The notes beneath the pieces are model-generated. The model was not told the DNA's origin. It did no database searches and saw only the letters and a program-made list of their open reading frames with translations. From NCBI RefSeq assembly GCF_963678635.1, contig NC_087067.1, positions 23,133,547 to 23,197,546 of the forward strand: a stretch of 64,000 bases of DNA, given 5' to 3'. The stretch is from Symsagittifera roscoffensis (lineage: Eukaryota > Xenacoelomorpha > Acoela > Convolutidae). Below are positions 47,846-60,412 of the stretch, one piece after another; positions within the stretch are counted from its first letter, which is position 1; each line of letters opens with the position of its first letter. The position numbers were made by a program, and so were the translations under genes.

Positions 47846-48388
47846 TTGACTGCCGTAATAACAGAAAGAGCAATCAGCGTGTATAAAAAATTAATGAATT
47901 CCAAGCTAACAGTTCGCATTTTTGATATCAAATTTCATATGTTCCGTGTTTTCATTCACGGTCTAGTTAATTTTTTATTTGGCGCCCATAGGTGCAAAAA
48001 GGGCAATACAGAAATGAGATCGATAAGTCAAAACCTGGTGCAGTATTGTCTTTTTTTTAATTCTCAATTTTTACTTTCTACCCTGAAGCATCAGGTGATG
48101 ACAGTCACATTCGAAGGAAAATCAAAGTTGAATTCATCAGTCTGTTCAAATCAAAGGCTAACATTTCCTTTTTCTGACATTTTTATCAATTGGTTGTTCC
48201 CTCTCACAAATTTAAATTCTCAGCTGAAAAACCACAACAACAACAACAAACAAGATACAGCGCCAAAATTCAAAAAAAAAATTGCCAAAGTATTCAAAAA
48301 AATATTACCAAAATGTCAAAAATGTCACAAGGACACTTTTTACTCAGCTTTTGTTTTTTACTCGCAGCAAAAGTTTTCTGAAACTTGA
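47846..48388 (+). CDS. Unrecognised open frame of 164-180 codons
   Basis: Open from 47846; the first ATG is at 47894. The product has a hydrophobic stretch near the start (MFRVFIHGLVNFLFG), a poly-Asn patch (NHNNNNK) and a Lys-rich end. I recognise no family, and in AT-rich DNA without stops enriched in C a frame this long may arise by chance. It starts about 90 bp beyond the segmental duplication. It could be an exon or exon fragment; no splice context convinces. Confidence 0.15.
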   Translation: MTAVITERAISVYKKLMNSKLTVRIFDIKFHMFRVFIHGLVNFLFGAHRCKKGNTEMRSISQNLVQYCLFFNSQFLLSTLKHQVMTVTFEGKSKLNSSVCSNQRLTFPFSDIFINWLFPLTNLNSQLKNHNNNNKQDTAPKFKKKIAKVFKKILPKCQKCHKDTFYSAFVFYSQQKFSET

Positions 48389-48667
48389 CATTAAAAGGAG
48401 TCAATTTAAATCCAGAAAAAAATTGTCTCTGTGTCGATATCGTTTCATAAGCGTGAAGCGTTGCAATTTTTTGATGCTGCAGATATGATTGTTTTCTGAT
48501 TAAAAACTGCAGAGTGGACATGACACTTTTAAGGTTCTGTTGGTTTATAAGCTATTGTTCAATGAATACTTGTAAAAAGACGCTTTTAGAGATATCATCA
48601 TACTGCGTTTATAACTGACACCAGAATATTGTTAATATTAGAAACTTTTAATGTTTGTGGTTGTGGT

Positions 48668-48721
48668 TTTTTGAATATCCGCCCCCGCCTCTCGAGAAAA
48701 TTCTAGATCCGCCCCTGGTTG
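48668..48721 (-). mobile_element. Family B (hAT-type MITE) end fragment
   Basis: Reads TATCCGCCCCCGCCTCTCGA, GAAAATTCTAGATCCGCCCCTG: the left 50 bp of the family on the minus strand with an intact TIR. The rest is absent. Confidence 0.7.
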
Positions 48722-48939
48722 TACACAAATTTCATCCATTTTTTGAAACAAACCTTGACTTTTGTTTTTCGGCGGCATCGATGATTTTTAACAAAGTTAT
48801 ATTGTTATATAATCGCAATTCTTAGTACAAAGATACTTTGAGTATATTTGAGTCAAAATTGCGGGAAACTGAAGCGTTTTTGCGGGATTTTAACTTTTTT
48901 GTTTACCCAAAAAATTTAAATGTCAAAAAAGGTAATCAT

Positions 48940-49925
48940 TTTTTTCGGCTGGCCAATAAAATGAAGAATTTTTTTTGCATCAATCAAGGCAAATCAGTTG
49001 CGTCTTTGAATTAATCAAAAGAAAGACAAAACCATCAATGTAACCACGGGTGGTTGAAGGTTATCACCAAGGAGAGGAATAATGAAAGCTACAATGCGTC
49101 AGTTTGGACAACGCTTTATTTTTGCCCACTTAATGTACGAAAAAAAAATCAATCAATAACACAAAACAATTAATTTATGCGCATGTTTAAGTGCTTGGTT
49201 TAAAAAACACTAAATAAGCTTTTATTTTTTTTGTGGGTATTGCTCTCTATTTTATCCACAGTCATCAAAAATAAGGTGAATCAATTGAAAGAAATTGAAG
49301 AGAGATTATCGTAAATGATCACTGATGACCTCCCCCCACCGAGGTAATCACCCTTTAATCACCCTTTATAACAAGACAGCTTTTGAGGGGCACCCACTAT
49401 TTAGAGGGGTACCTTAATTTCTATAAAGGCAATTATTTTGAGATATGTACTCACAGTTGCATCGCTAAGTGCTGTTTTTTTTATTCCCATTTTATTTCAA
49501 AAATGAAGCGGATTGATTGAAAAATTATCACAATTTTGAATGAAAACTTCAAAAAAACTGAGGCGTTTTCTTGGGGATATTAGAGCAAAATGTTTTATTT
49601 TGTTTTCGACTGGTCTACGATATATATTTTCTCCATTAAAAGTAAAAAGGTTCTTTTTTTAAATTTATCATTAAGAGCAAAACCATCGATGTAAAAAGAG
49701 ACGGGTGAAGGTTATCGCGGAGAAAAAAATGATGAAATCTACAATGCGTCAATTTAAACAGCGCTTCAAAATTTGTCCACTTAGGACAATAAAAACAAGT
49801 CAAACAATAACAAAAAGTACAATTTATGGTTATGGTTTGGTCAGTTACTTTGTTAAAAATCAATGCAAAAAGCTTTTTTTGTTCAAGGTATTGTTTTCTA
49901 ATACAGAGAGTTGTTAAAAATAAAG
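48940..49925. repeat. Decayed tandem duplication, period about 655 bp
   Basis: The block AAAACCATCAATGTAACCAC, GGTGAAGGTTATC, CTACAATGCGTCAGTTTGG at about 49028 recurs as AAAACCATCGATGTAAAAAG, GGTGAAGGTTATC, CTACAATGCGTCAATTTAA at about 49679, with matching sequence on both sides. No coding function visible. Confidence 0.65.
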
Positions 49926-50069
49926 TGTTGCTCTTATATGAAATGAGGGGATTTGCGTTTTGCGTAGTAGGAGGCTAGTTGCCCTACTAAAACCCTTTCA
50001 TCGCAAAGCAGCCTTTGGTGCGCTATTTGAACTCTAACTTCTAAAAATGCGATTGTTTAGTTTTTTGTA

Positions 50070-50226
50070 CTCACAAGTTTGTGGCTTTTTGCACTATCAA
50101 CTTTGGATGATTTTTAAATTCCAATTTATAATAACAGTAGAGCAAGTTGTGTTACAATTGTACCATAATCACTCAAAATTTTGAAAAATAAGTAATTTTT
50201 CTAGAAGCAGCTTTGCAAAATAAAAC
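50070..50226. repeat. Direct repeat, partner at 51900-52068
   Basis: Shares GTGGCTTTTTG, ACTTTGGAT, AGAGCAAGTTGTGTTACAAT and TTTTCTAGAAGCAG with the partner at about 85 percent by eye. Confidence 0.65.
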
Positions 50227-50803
50227 TGGAATAACTTTAACGCCTCAAGGACAGGCGATTTAACGCCACATGGAAAAATTCGGATCCTGTCATGCGGAAC
50301 AGCTACGAGCACTTGTTAACACATCAAAGGCTCAATTTACATTACGAGGCCAAACTGTGCATTGGATAGGCGCACAACTTTGTGTCTGTATTCCAGAGAC
50401 CAGTCTTTAAACATGTTAAAACTTTGTCGGAACGATCAAAGAAAACGAAAGAACAAAAGAAAAACAAAGGGAGCATCCTTGTAGCGGAATCCAGGTACAA
50501 TTCACAAAATGCACAGTTTGACATCGTAATGTTATTTCTGAAAAAAACTTTTTTTAACAGTTTTTAAAACTTTTTTTACTGTTTTCTGCTGTTCTTTGTT
50601 GCATGTCAAAGTTACTTTTCCCATATGCTCAAATGGTTTTCAAACCATTTTTCGTGAAAACACTGTTCCCTGAAAAAAGTGTTTTAAAATGTTCTCTGAA
50701 AGCTTTTTGTTGCTACAAGGAAAAAGGTAATTTATACTTGACATTGCGAATGAATCTTGTTAATCTGACAATAATCTGCTTTACCGAGTCACTTAAAATC
50801 TGC

Positions 50804-50857
50804 TAGTGTAGTATTTAACTAGCATTCAGTTATGTATGCTAGTTAAATACTACACTA
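50804..50857. repeat. Perfect 22-bp stem hairpin with 10-nt loop
   Basis: Arms 50804-50825 (TAGTGTAGTATTTAACTAGC plus AT) and 50836-50857 are exact reverse complements with no mismatch. CCACTAGTTACCCACTAGTT follows directly. No ORF or known element spans it. Confidence 0.85.
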
Positions 50858-51005
50858 ATGATTTCATGTTTTCAACTAGATCCACTAGTTACCCACTAGT
50901 TTGAGTATTTGGCAGATGTGTGATGAACTAATATGACAAGTACCTTTGAGACAAAAAAACGAGCCCGTTGAACCTGAAAGACATTTTTTCTGAACAAATT
51001 GTCCT

Positions 51006-51461
51006 CCCGGGTTGACGTCCATAGAAGAAAATGCTTATCATACAGTTTCATATATGAAGTCTATGGAAAAAATGCTCATCATAGAAAATTCATACAAAAT
51101 TTAAAAAGTGTTTTAAAAATTTTTAATGAACATTTTTGATCTACTTGCCTCTTTTGAAGCTTTCTGGTCATTAAAAAATGATTTAAAATTTTTTATGAAA
51201 AATTTTTATCATACAATCTTCAGTTGAAAAACGAAATTTCGAAACGAAATTTTTTTGTATTTTCATTTAGGGAAAAACTGCTTATCATACAATTTAATAG
51301 TATGGAAAAAATGCTTATCATACAATTTCATTTATGGAAAAAATGCTTATTTTGCTTCTTTCATACCCTTACTTTTGCTCTGTGAAATTGTATGAAAGAG
51401 TATGATAAGCATTTTTTTTCATGTATGAAAATTGTATGATAAGCATTTTTGTCAACCCGGG
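51006..51461. mobile_element. Palindromic element with 11-bp TIR and internal repeat array
   Basis: The ends are CCCGGGTTGAC and GTCAACCCGGG. The interior holds about six copies of a roughly 22-bp motif around AATGCTTATCATACAATTTC, four or more in one orientation on the left and two inverted on the right. Flanking bases do not show a clear target duplication. Non-coding. Confidence 0.7.
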
Positions 51462-51899
51462 CTGCCTTTGACGGATCAACTAGCAGATGTACTGCTGTTC
51501 GACCTAGCAAATTAAAATATTGGACAAAATTAAGACCAGATTTAACTACAACTCGAAAAGTTCCAAAACAAAAATTTAAACTTGCTTGTCAAAACCTGAA
51601 TGATTCAAGTTTAATAGAAAAAAACCTCAAATTAGTTTGTTTAGATTCTAAATTTTTGATTGCCTATTTTTTTTGTTTAGGTTACTCTTTCCCATATGTT
51701 CAATTGGTTGAAAAATTGTTTTTCTTGAAAAAACCTTTGGTATAAAATTCATGGAAAAATGGTGTTTGATAATTTTTGTTGTCACAAATAGAAAGTATTT
51801 TTACATTTTGAATGAATACTCTATGGCTGAAAACGAGATGGTTAATATTCTCGATGCAAGTATGATTTCTGTATGTATGCATGTTATAATTCTCTGTAC

Positions 51900-52068
51900 T
51901 CACAGCTCTCTGTACTCACAGTTGGGTGGCTTTTTGTGTATAAACTTTGGATAACTTTTTAAATTCCTATTTATAATAACATTAGAGCAAGTTGTGTTAC
52001 AATAGTACATAATCACTCAAAATTTCTAAAAATAAATTGTTTTTCTAGAAGCAGTTTTGCAAAACAAA
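51900..52068. repeat. Direct repeat, partner at 50070-50226
   Basis: See the partner; together with the similar CCCATATG(C/T)TCAA blocks at 50623 and 51690 it suggests an old duplication of about 1-1.8 kb across 50.0-52.1 kb, later invaded by the palindromic element. Confidence 0.6.
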
Positions 52069-52074
52069 AAGTAA

Positions 52075-52078
<4 letters not shown>

Positions 52079-52171
<93 letters not shown>

Positions 52172-52345
52172 CAAGCTTCTATGCAAGTAAGGATCCTCGT
52201 AAGTGTGCATTTATGTATGTATTTATGTATGTATGTAATTGAGTATAAGTATTTAAATATATGTATAAATAAATGAAAGTATATATTTTATGTATGTATG
52301 TATCTTTTTATGTATTGAGGAACATACATACATACATACATAGAT
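52079..52345. repeat. Compound microsatellite (TA)n(TG)n(TATG)n
   Basis: About 60 bp of TA, about 25 bp of TG, then interrupted TATG/GTAT tetranucleotides to 52345, including the inverted ACATACATACATACATA. No coding content. Confidence 0.95.
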
Positions 52346-52369
52346 AAATACATACATAGCTGAGTGGGG

Positions 52370-52565
52370 AAAAAAGACATCACAGGACGCCGTGAAACGT
52401 TTCTGTACAAATAAGATGGTGCCGACCTAGAAAACAAAACATACCAGGAGTAAGCAGTGGAGTGACCCAAAAAGTGACTCTGCGTCCCTGTACAGAAACG
52501 TTTCTATCAATAGATGTTGTCCATTTCTCTCTGTACAGAACGTTTCACGGCTTCCTGTGGTGTCT
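52370..52565. repeat. Inverted repeat around GTGAAACGTTTCTGTACA
   Basis: GACATCACAGGACGCCGTGA, AACGTTTCTGTACA at 52376 is matched in reverse by TGTACAGAACGTTTCACGGC, TTCCTGTGGTGTC at 52535; a third TGTACAGAAACGTTTC lies at 52491. It sits at the 3' side of the LINE relic and could belong to its tail or to a separate MITE. Confidence 0.6.
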
Positions 52566-52839
52566 TTTTGTTCCGCACTCAGCTGTTTTCCCTCATCTTC
52601 TGTCATATTTGCTTTTATCATAACTTCTGACTCACAGGCTCCAAAGAACTTCGAGTTCCACAAGCTAATTCAGCTCATACGCATCTACAACTCTACTTGC
52701 TTCTAAAATTCTATTTGCTTCTCAAGCTCAACAGTACCCTGATGTTCACCATTTCCCCCTGATGCTATCAACCACTGCCTGCTCTGCTCGCGTTGTTTTT
52801 CAAAAGACGCCTTTTTATTTCCCCTTCAACTAGCAGCTT

Positions 52840-54430
52840 ATCTTGGTTTGTATGTATGTGGAGCCGAAGTGTAGTCTAGTAAAAACCTTGATCTGCCAGC
52901 TCTAACGTCCCCTTCCGGTATTCTGTCATGATCGAGAGCTCCAATCTGTGGTCGCTGAATATATCTCGTCTCGCGTATCCAGTGCTCAGGGGAATCATTG
53001 TCTTCACCGCACCTCTTCTATTTCGGATCGGTCGCATGATCAATTAGATGGTTGTACGCTGCTGCCAACTGCATACAATGGCCTGCCCTCAGCCTTGCTA
53101 GCATAACAGCGTTTCTCTGGTTGGTCACGGTAGCTTCGACGCGCTTTGCTGAGTAACTGGCGTTTACAGCTGCGGTTTTAGAGTGTAATAGTTGATAGAA
53201 ATTTTCATCACGGCTTTTTCACTCTTCAAAATAATTAATCGATGATCACTTTTCAGGATCGAGGCATTGTTTGCTAGTCTGTTTTCAACCTAGTTTCCAG
53301 GTATCTCCATTGATCGGGGATTCATTGCGTTTCGATGGGGCGGTTTACGAAAACCAATTGTCGTCTTATATGAATGATGTCTTCACTGTCGTTCTCGAGG
53401 GCAGTTGTTAGGTATAGCGAGTTGGTAGAGATCATGATTTTGGCAGTTTCGTCAGTAGCTTGGCCTTCTAGCCAGTTCAGTGCAGACTTTAACGCCTTCT
53501 TCTCTTCCTCGTACAAAGAGCTGTCCTCCTCTTTATGCAGGTCACACTTTCTGAAGCGGATGGGTCTCTACCATCATCGCTCCCCCTTCTCTGCTCCCTC
53601 CAGAGACTAAACTATAAGTGTAGATGGCCCACATCACCCCGTTGTTTCCGAAGACGTCGAGGGCGTCGTTGCAGTCGTCATCGCTTCTATTCTTTCTGGC
53701 TAGCTTTGGGCGCACCGTCCATTTTCTAGCAGTGGGGCGTCTAGGGCAGTGCTAAAAGCTCTCGGGGGACAGACACGTGGGAAGGGAATCAGCGATATGC
53801 TTGCTCTGTCTCCTCCAGCTGTCTCGACCGTCTTAGTCTCTGGTTGCCTTCTAGCGCGACAAATCTGGGTGTAGAGGCGGGCACCTGTAGACTTTATGTC
53901 TGGACACCGACTCGTAGATGAGCCCCCGAGGAAGAAGTTTAGCCTGTGATCCTTCTCAGCGCTTGGTTTTGCGCTTGTTCAAGACAGTCCAACAGGTTCT
54001 TCGAGAGCGCCAGGCGGCGGCCGCCTAATCCATAACGCTCCTTTGGTTGGCGAGGTACACTTTGCGAAGGGGTCTCTTTTCCAGCCTTATTCCGTATTCC
54101 CTATGCAGGAAACGAGGTTACATCTTTTTTGCACCTTCGCAATCACGTAATTCACTTGTTTCTGGGAAGGGATGTTTCTGTGCATGTAAATACAAAGGAG
54201 CCTCGGAGCTAGATCAAACTTCGTTTCTTTGCCACACATGGTGACCCTTGGGATCTATTTTGCGTCACAAGAGGTGGAGAAGAAAGTGGTGACGCTCTTC
54301 TCACTGAGGATCATCTTCTTACCCTGCTGTAGGGGGATTGACTATGGCAAACTCAACTATGGCAAACTGCTCGTGAGAATTTTGGCGAAACAGAGTTGCT
54401 GTTTTTACATTAATCTTTAGTGAATTTCCA
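52840..54430 (-). pseudogene. Degraded LINE ORF2: RT thumb, RNase H, C-terminal knuckle
   Basis: Readable on the minus strand in three frames: an RT C-terminal/thumb part (KVQKRCNLVSCIG, RPLRKVYLANQRSVMD, NLLDCLEQAQNQALRRITG) at about 54230-53930; an RNase H part beginning AIYTYSLVSGGSREGGA and continuing EEEKKALKSALNWLEGQ and STNSLYLTTALEND at 53640-53330, then IPGN and VENRLANNAS near 53290; and a tail MLARLRAGHCMQLAAAYNHL and RCGEDNDSPEHW at about 53100-52960. Order RT, RNase H, Cys-rich tail fits I/R1/LOA-like LINEs. Several stops and frame changes; the RT catalytic core upstream of 54430 is missing. The GC content is well above the surroundings, so it arrived fairly late. Confidence 0.75.
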
Positions 54431-55150
54431 CCTTGGCTCCTTTCAAGAGGCCTGCCCTCACAGTGAAACAAGGGTCTGTGATTTACTAACATCAAAATCT
54501 AATATTTCCTATTTAAGCTCAGATGCAGGGGCGATTTTTTCATTGTGTTAAAAGGAAAAATTGATGTGAAAATTCTGCAGTTTGTAGAAGAGTTTTGGAT
54601 AATATGAAGTTGCCAGCCCTAAGCTAATTAATTTCTCAGACTACTCTTACCCGATTATAATTTTTTAATTCCAATTTCGCTGCTTTTAACAATCTACCAT
54701 CACGTTCAAATTGAATTGTTCTGTGAAATAATAACATCGAATTCTATTTTGTTCTTTTAAATTTAGGCTAAGATGAACGGAGCATTGTTTCATAGAATTG
54801 AAAGGAAACATTTAATGTAATTGATTCTGCTTTAAAATATAAAAAGAATCTCCGATTATGTGAAGTTCTCGTTCCTACATTAACTATATTCTTAGACTAC
54901 TATTAATCTTTTTTGATTTTTAATTTTAACCCTCGCACCTTTTGACATTCTGTCCTCACGGTGAAAATAAAATGCTTTGTGAAATACTAACATCAAAATC
55001 TAATTTTTCCGTTAAATTTAAGAGCAGATGGAGGAAACATTTAAGGAAACAATTAAGGTAAATAATTCTGCCGTAGTTTTTTAGGAAAATTTCCAATAAT
55101 ATGAAATTGCCGATGTTATATTAATTATTTTGTCAGACTTACCAAAAAAT
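54430..55150. repeat. Three diverged tandem copies of a 245-bp unit
   Basis: The markers CCTGCCCTCACAGTGAAA, ATCTACCATCACGTTCAAA and TTCTGTCCTCACGGTGAAA lie about 245 bp apart, each followed by ACATC(A/G)AA(A/T)TCTA, ATTCTGC and AATATGAA(A/G)TT. Divergence is about 25 percent by eye, so this is old. Confidence 0.65.
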
Positions 55151-57580
55151 TGTCCCCTCCATCTGCGCCGAAAAACCTTCCAAAAAAGAGATTTTGATAT
55201 TAATACTTCGCCGAGCAAGCAAAACTTCCAGTAATTGGGTTTTTCTAGAATCTCTGAACAAGTTAATAATCACGAATTAACTCCAAATAATATAAAACAA
55301 GTCTGAAACGACTTTAAAAACTTAGTAAAACTAAAACTGAGGTGAATGATTTATTGGATTAAAAACAATTCCAATATCTGATAAAAGTAAAACGGCAATA
55401 TTCAGCAATTGTTTCTCGGCAAACAGAAAATTTCTCTTAAATTCGCTTTTAGAATTGAACGACTGAGAAAGCTTGAATACTATACATTACTCAAGCCCAT
55501 CCGACCGTGATGGGTACATGAAAAAGCGTGAGAAAAATCACACCATGTGCAAAGTTCCTTTCCCTCTTTGGGGTCGACGGATTAAAACTGATTGACATAT
55601 ATTCGCTGGAAAGCTTTAAAGATTTTCGAAGTAAGAAGGTTACGTGAAATAACAGTAAATGTCTATTGGTTCGGGAGATAAATCTAACTTCTAGTGAGTT
55701 GGTGGATATTTGATTTATACATTTCATTTTTTTAACAAACAAAAAGGAAGTTTGGTAATATTACACCTTACAGTTGGATAAATTTTTTGGAGTCAAATTT
55801 CAGAGCTAATTGGAAAAAAATACCTTTTTTAATCCGCCACGTTATCTCACCACAAATAATCGAAATACCATGTATAACGTTAACAACTGTTTAGAAAACG
55901 GGTAACTTTAGTGAATTTGAAGAGCTCTAAAACAACGGATTCAACCGTTTAATACCGGTCATTTCAAATGCGCGGACAAAAATCTAAGGAATCAAATAAA
56001 GGGTACTTTTACTAGCCGATATCTAGAATAACCATATAAAGTAGAAAAAAACGTGTTTCTGAAAAAACATGGTATCGAAGCACAGTTTCAAGGATATTAA
56101 GTGAGACGGTTTCAAGTAACATGCTTTTCCCTTTTTATGTCAAGAAACGAATCATGTTTTAGCAATCTTATCCGGTAGAATAATACAGCAGTTCAAATGA
56201 CTGTATTCAATTCAAAGGTTTCACCAAATTTTTGAATCGAACATGAAATTTAACCTCAGAAATGCAAGATTATGTTTGAAATTTCTCGGTTTTTAGAGAT
56301 ATTGCACCAAATTAAAATAATTCGACAACGTTTTGTGCTTAAAATTTATACTCTTAGGCCGTTTTTCTTGGACAACAACTTTCATCAATCATTTAAACGA
56401 AATTTTACCGCAAGTTTTTTAGCTAAGACTTTGCTTAGGAGACTCAAACTCGACTTTGATAAAAGCCGAATCTGCGATTATAAAAATCTCTCTCAAATCA
56501 GAAGATTGCGAAATTTCTTTCCGGAAAATACGAGAAAATTTTTTTAAATGACCCTTTACTTAAGATAAAGTTTCTTTTTGAAATTTTAAAGCACTCTAGA
56601 ACAATCAAATGATAGTATTTCCAATTTTTTGGGGGACCGCAGAAAGATAAATTAAATTTAAATAAAACTGAGACTATATATCTCATTGTTCCGCCCATTG
56701 AAAATGTGGAAGAACTTTGTATTCGTGTGTACTTTAGTTATTTTCTTGCTTTTTGCTTTCCACACAAAATCAGGTATCAAAAAAAATGATCGGACTGGGT
56801 TGAGTGATAAATCACATTAAAGCCCTTTCAGTCGTTATTCGAATTACTTCTTGAAAATTCCAAAAAGTCTTCCCAGTGTCGAGAAAAAGCGGTTTGAATT
56901 TTTTTTGTCTTAATTCGAGCGAATAATGCAAGCGATTAGGCTTACAAACTGAATTGTGCCTAATTTAAGACCTTGATTTAAGCAAATAAAACTAATTTTT
57001 GGAGTTTTTTTTAGCTTTTTTTGGGAACCAAATTTTCAAAAAAAATTAAAATTTTCTGCAAAAATTTTTGAAAAAATGTTTAGCTTTTTTAGTTTTTCTA
57101 GTCATTTTTCTTCGAAATTTTTTGTCGAGTTTGCCTATATTACTATGTCTGTCTAAAATGCCTAAATTATATTTTTACGTCAGATTTTTTTATCACAACC
57201 AGCAGGAAAAAACTACACTAATTTGAAAAAAAAACTTTCTAAATCGTAGTTTTCTAAAGAATATGGCCGAAATTTCTATAAAATTTACACAGTAACCGGC
57301 TATCCTTGTTCTGATTCTGCATACGGAAGTCAATCTGGCAATGTGTAAAGTTTTTAGATTCGACAAATAATATAATTTCAGAGTCGATCCAACCAATTGA
57401 CATACAGACCCAATCGTTTTGAAAAAGGGCTTATGTACAGAATTTAAACCCAGATTAGACACGGAGGCGAAACGGAATTTCGCACCACTTGCGATACAAA
57501 ACAATCGTAAAAAAGCACTAATCAAAATAATGAACAATTGTGAAAAAAACTAGGTGAACCAAATTTTTTCGTATGTCTCG
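55151..57580. other. Gene-free AT-rich sequence
   Basis: No supported exon. Longer open frames here (for example 57537-57193 on the minus strand) lack any recognisable motif and the one named overlaps a dispersed repeat shared with about 35.86 kb. Confidence 0.35.
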
Positions 57581-58680
57581 ATGAAGGACACCTAGCCCCA
57601 ACTCAAGGTAGAGGTACCTGTTTGCTATTTTCTGAATTAATTTTACTGATGCGGGACGATATGCGTAATTTCAAAAATTGGACTTTGCCCAAAACTTTAG
57701 TTGTTTCTCTACTAAAAAAAATGAAGAGTGAAAAATTTCGAGATATCAGAACTTTTCCAAAAACAACCTGTCTCTTACAATTAAGGAATAGCCGCTACTG
57801 CAGGAAAAATTTGCGCAACCGCTTCTTTCCATTGAATATTTCATCTCAAAATTGATAGGGTAGTTTTTGAAGAAATTCATTAAGTTTCTAAAAAACGGTC
57901 AAAATTTGACTTTCCGAAATCCGTAAACTTTTTCTGCTAAAAGCAGGTCGTGGCCGCTAAAAAGAGAAGACTCCCAAAATCGGGTTTCTCGATTGAACAT
58001 TTAACCTGAGATTTGGCACGGTATTTTCTAGTGGGGACAAAAAACTTCTAAAAAGCGGTCGAAGTTTCAAAATTTTTACTTTGTTGAAGACCATTTTTTT
58101 AAAAAGAAACTGGGCGTAGCAAATAATCAAGCAAATAGAGAAAAGTCGAAAAGTTTCGAAAAACGGTAACAAAAACAAAATTTGGACTTTTCCGAAGACC
58201 ATAAATTTTTGTTTCGAAAAACTTGAGTGTAAGCCCGTAAGCAACTAAGCTTTCCACCACCTGTTCTCTGGATTGAACCCAAAACCCTAAATATGGGAGG
58301 ATATTTTTTGATAAGTTTCATAAAATTTAGAAAAGCGCTCAAAAATCAAAAAACTGACTTTTCCGAGGACGAAAACTTTTTGAGAAAAAATTGTGAGTGT
58401 TCGCTAGAGCACAAGAGCTTCCCACTACTCGTTATCTCCACTGAACCCACACCCTCAGGTTTGGGAGGTAGTTTTCGAGGTAATTGAAAAAAGATACAAA
58501 AACGGACAAAAAGATCAAAACTTGCTAGTCCGAGAGCCATAACTTTATGTGTAAATTAAATTTGGACGTGGCAGCTTTTGGAGGGAAGCTTTTTTATTCC
58601 TTTCTGTTCATTGAAACCAAAATCTCAGTTTGGTCAAATATTGCCCACTCACACTTTTTTGAAGGCTGTAGACAAAGGGG
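57580..58680. repeat. Diverged tandem repeat, unit about 170 bp, six or so copies
   Basis: Recurrent words: TCCATTGAAxxTTxxxCTCA or CTGAACCCACACCCTCAGGT, GGGAGGTAGTTTTCGAG, AAAAACGGxCAAAA, GACTTTTCCGAAGACCATAA. They occur near 57830, 57990, 58150, 58265, 58435 and 58605. Decayed satellite-like array; the open frames across it are by-products. Confidence 0.6.
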
Positions 58681-60412
58681 TAAAGCAAAAAGAAACCAGG
58701 GGTATACAGGCACACAAAAATGCAGGTAGTCTTTAGGTACCCTTTTTTGAGAATAGGTAGATGGGTAATTTTGAGAAAAAAATATCACTTTTTTGCAAAA
58801 AGTGACAAATTTTCCAAAACGTTTCAAAAAAATTCGTATAAAAAAAACCAAACCCATACACTTTCACATTAACTGATTTTATTAAACAGGAATGCTAAGC
58901 ATGCATGCCAAGTAAGAGAATTGAAATTCAAATTAGCAACTGAAAAAAAACTTACAAAGCGGAAACAAGGCCGACAACCTTTGAGCAGACACCAGTTGAG
59001 CCGAAAAAAAAAACAGATTTTGTAAAAAAAAATTAAAAAAACTGCCGTGAAACTATACTGTAGTAACTAGCACCCATCCAGAAATAAATTTGAATTGTTA
59101 TGAAATTGAGGATGTTAGCTGAAGAGAAGCTTCATAAAAGAAGCACCATACGTGATTTGCTTAAACCAGTTGTTAACCCGAAAAAAAGTCTACATTCCGA
59201 TTTGATAACGCTTGCTAATCGCAAGCGTAATAAATCAGAGCAAATTTCACATTAGTTCGAGTAACTTAGAATACACTAATTATTCTGATAATTAAAATTA
59301 ATGATATTTCGAACAGAAAACAGCTGATCACAAAAGAATAGCCTTCGTTAAGCTATTTGAATTAAATTTAAGATTTACTATTTTTTTACAAGGATCAATT
59401 AATTAATCTTTCCGGCAAGCAGTCGATTATGTTAATAAAAATACTACATTAATTCCACTGTTCATTCGTCATAATTTACCAAATGATAAAAAGCAGTTTG
59501 GAAAATTACTGCCAACAGTTTTCTAGTATTTGGTATTACCTGAGCTTCAAAACATAAGACATGTTCATGTGTGTTAACTTTAAAAAAAAAATTTAACATA
59601 TTTTCTTCTTAAGCAGATTTCAGTTTGTTAGAGGAAACCCATTTTTGTTTTAAATACAACTAAAGCTTTAATGAACAAATTGGCTATTTCCTTTACTGAT
59701 AATTAGCATCAGAAGCAAAAACTGCATCTCAAAGCGAATGAATGAACGGGCTTCGATTGGATAGAACTGTCAATCCCGTAGAAACCTTTTTCTACAATAC
59801 TGTTTTAAATTAACCAGACAAAACAAACAATATAGAAAAATTTACACGCGTGTTACTCAAAATGGGGTAAGATTAGACTCAAAAAGTGGAAAGAACAAAA
59901 GTTGCTTAGAATTACACCAGAAATATTTAGATGCAGTTCAATTTCCGAAACCCAATGATATAAGTTTCTCATCACTTAATTGGTAGTTTCAGCGTAATTA
60001 ATACAACTAAAAAAAAACATTTTCGGGGTAAATTTTTGGGTCTGAAATTCGCGCATAGCAAATTGCATTAAAATAACTCTGGGCATATGAAATTCTAACT
60101 AATTTTAGTCATCTTCTCGTTTTGTCTAATTTTAGCACACTTTGAGTAAAACGCATTGGAACTTTCAATTTTTGTTCAATTTGTACGGATTAATTAAATC
60201 AGCACTGTTGTCTCGGACCAAAGCAACGAATTTTTCTCAAAATCAATTTAGTGACAAAATCGTTCACTTGTTAAAAGAAAGTTTCCAGCCAATCAGATTA
60301 AGTATAGTACAAGCAGGACCTAATGCTTGAATTTGCCATTTAATTCTAGGAGGCGGAGATCGTACACGTGGACCCTTGTATCTAGTATATTTTCAGATAT
60401 CAATTTTATGAT
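58681..60412. other. Gene-free AT-rich sequence
   Basis: Nothing with homology, splice signals or clear repetition was recognised. Confidence 0.35.

Noticed and set aside
57193-57537. 114-codon minus-strand frame
   Set aside because: Ser/Phe/Leu-rich by composition; part of it overlaps a dispersed repeat shared with about 35.86 kb.
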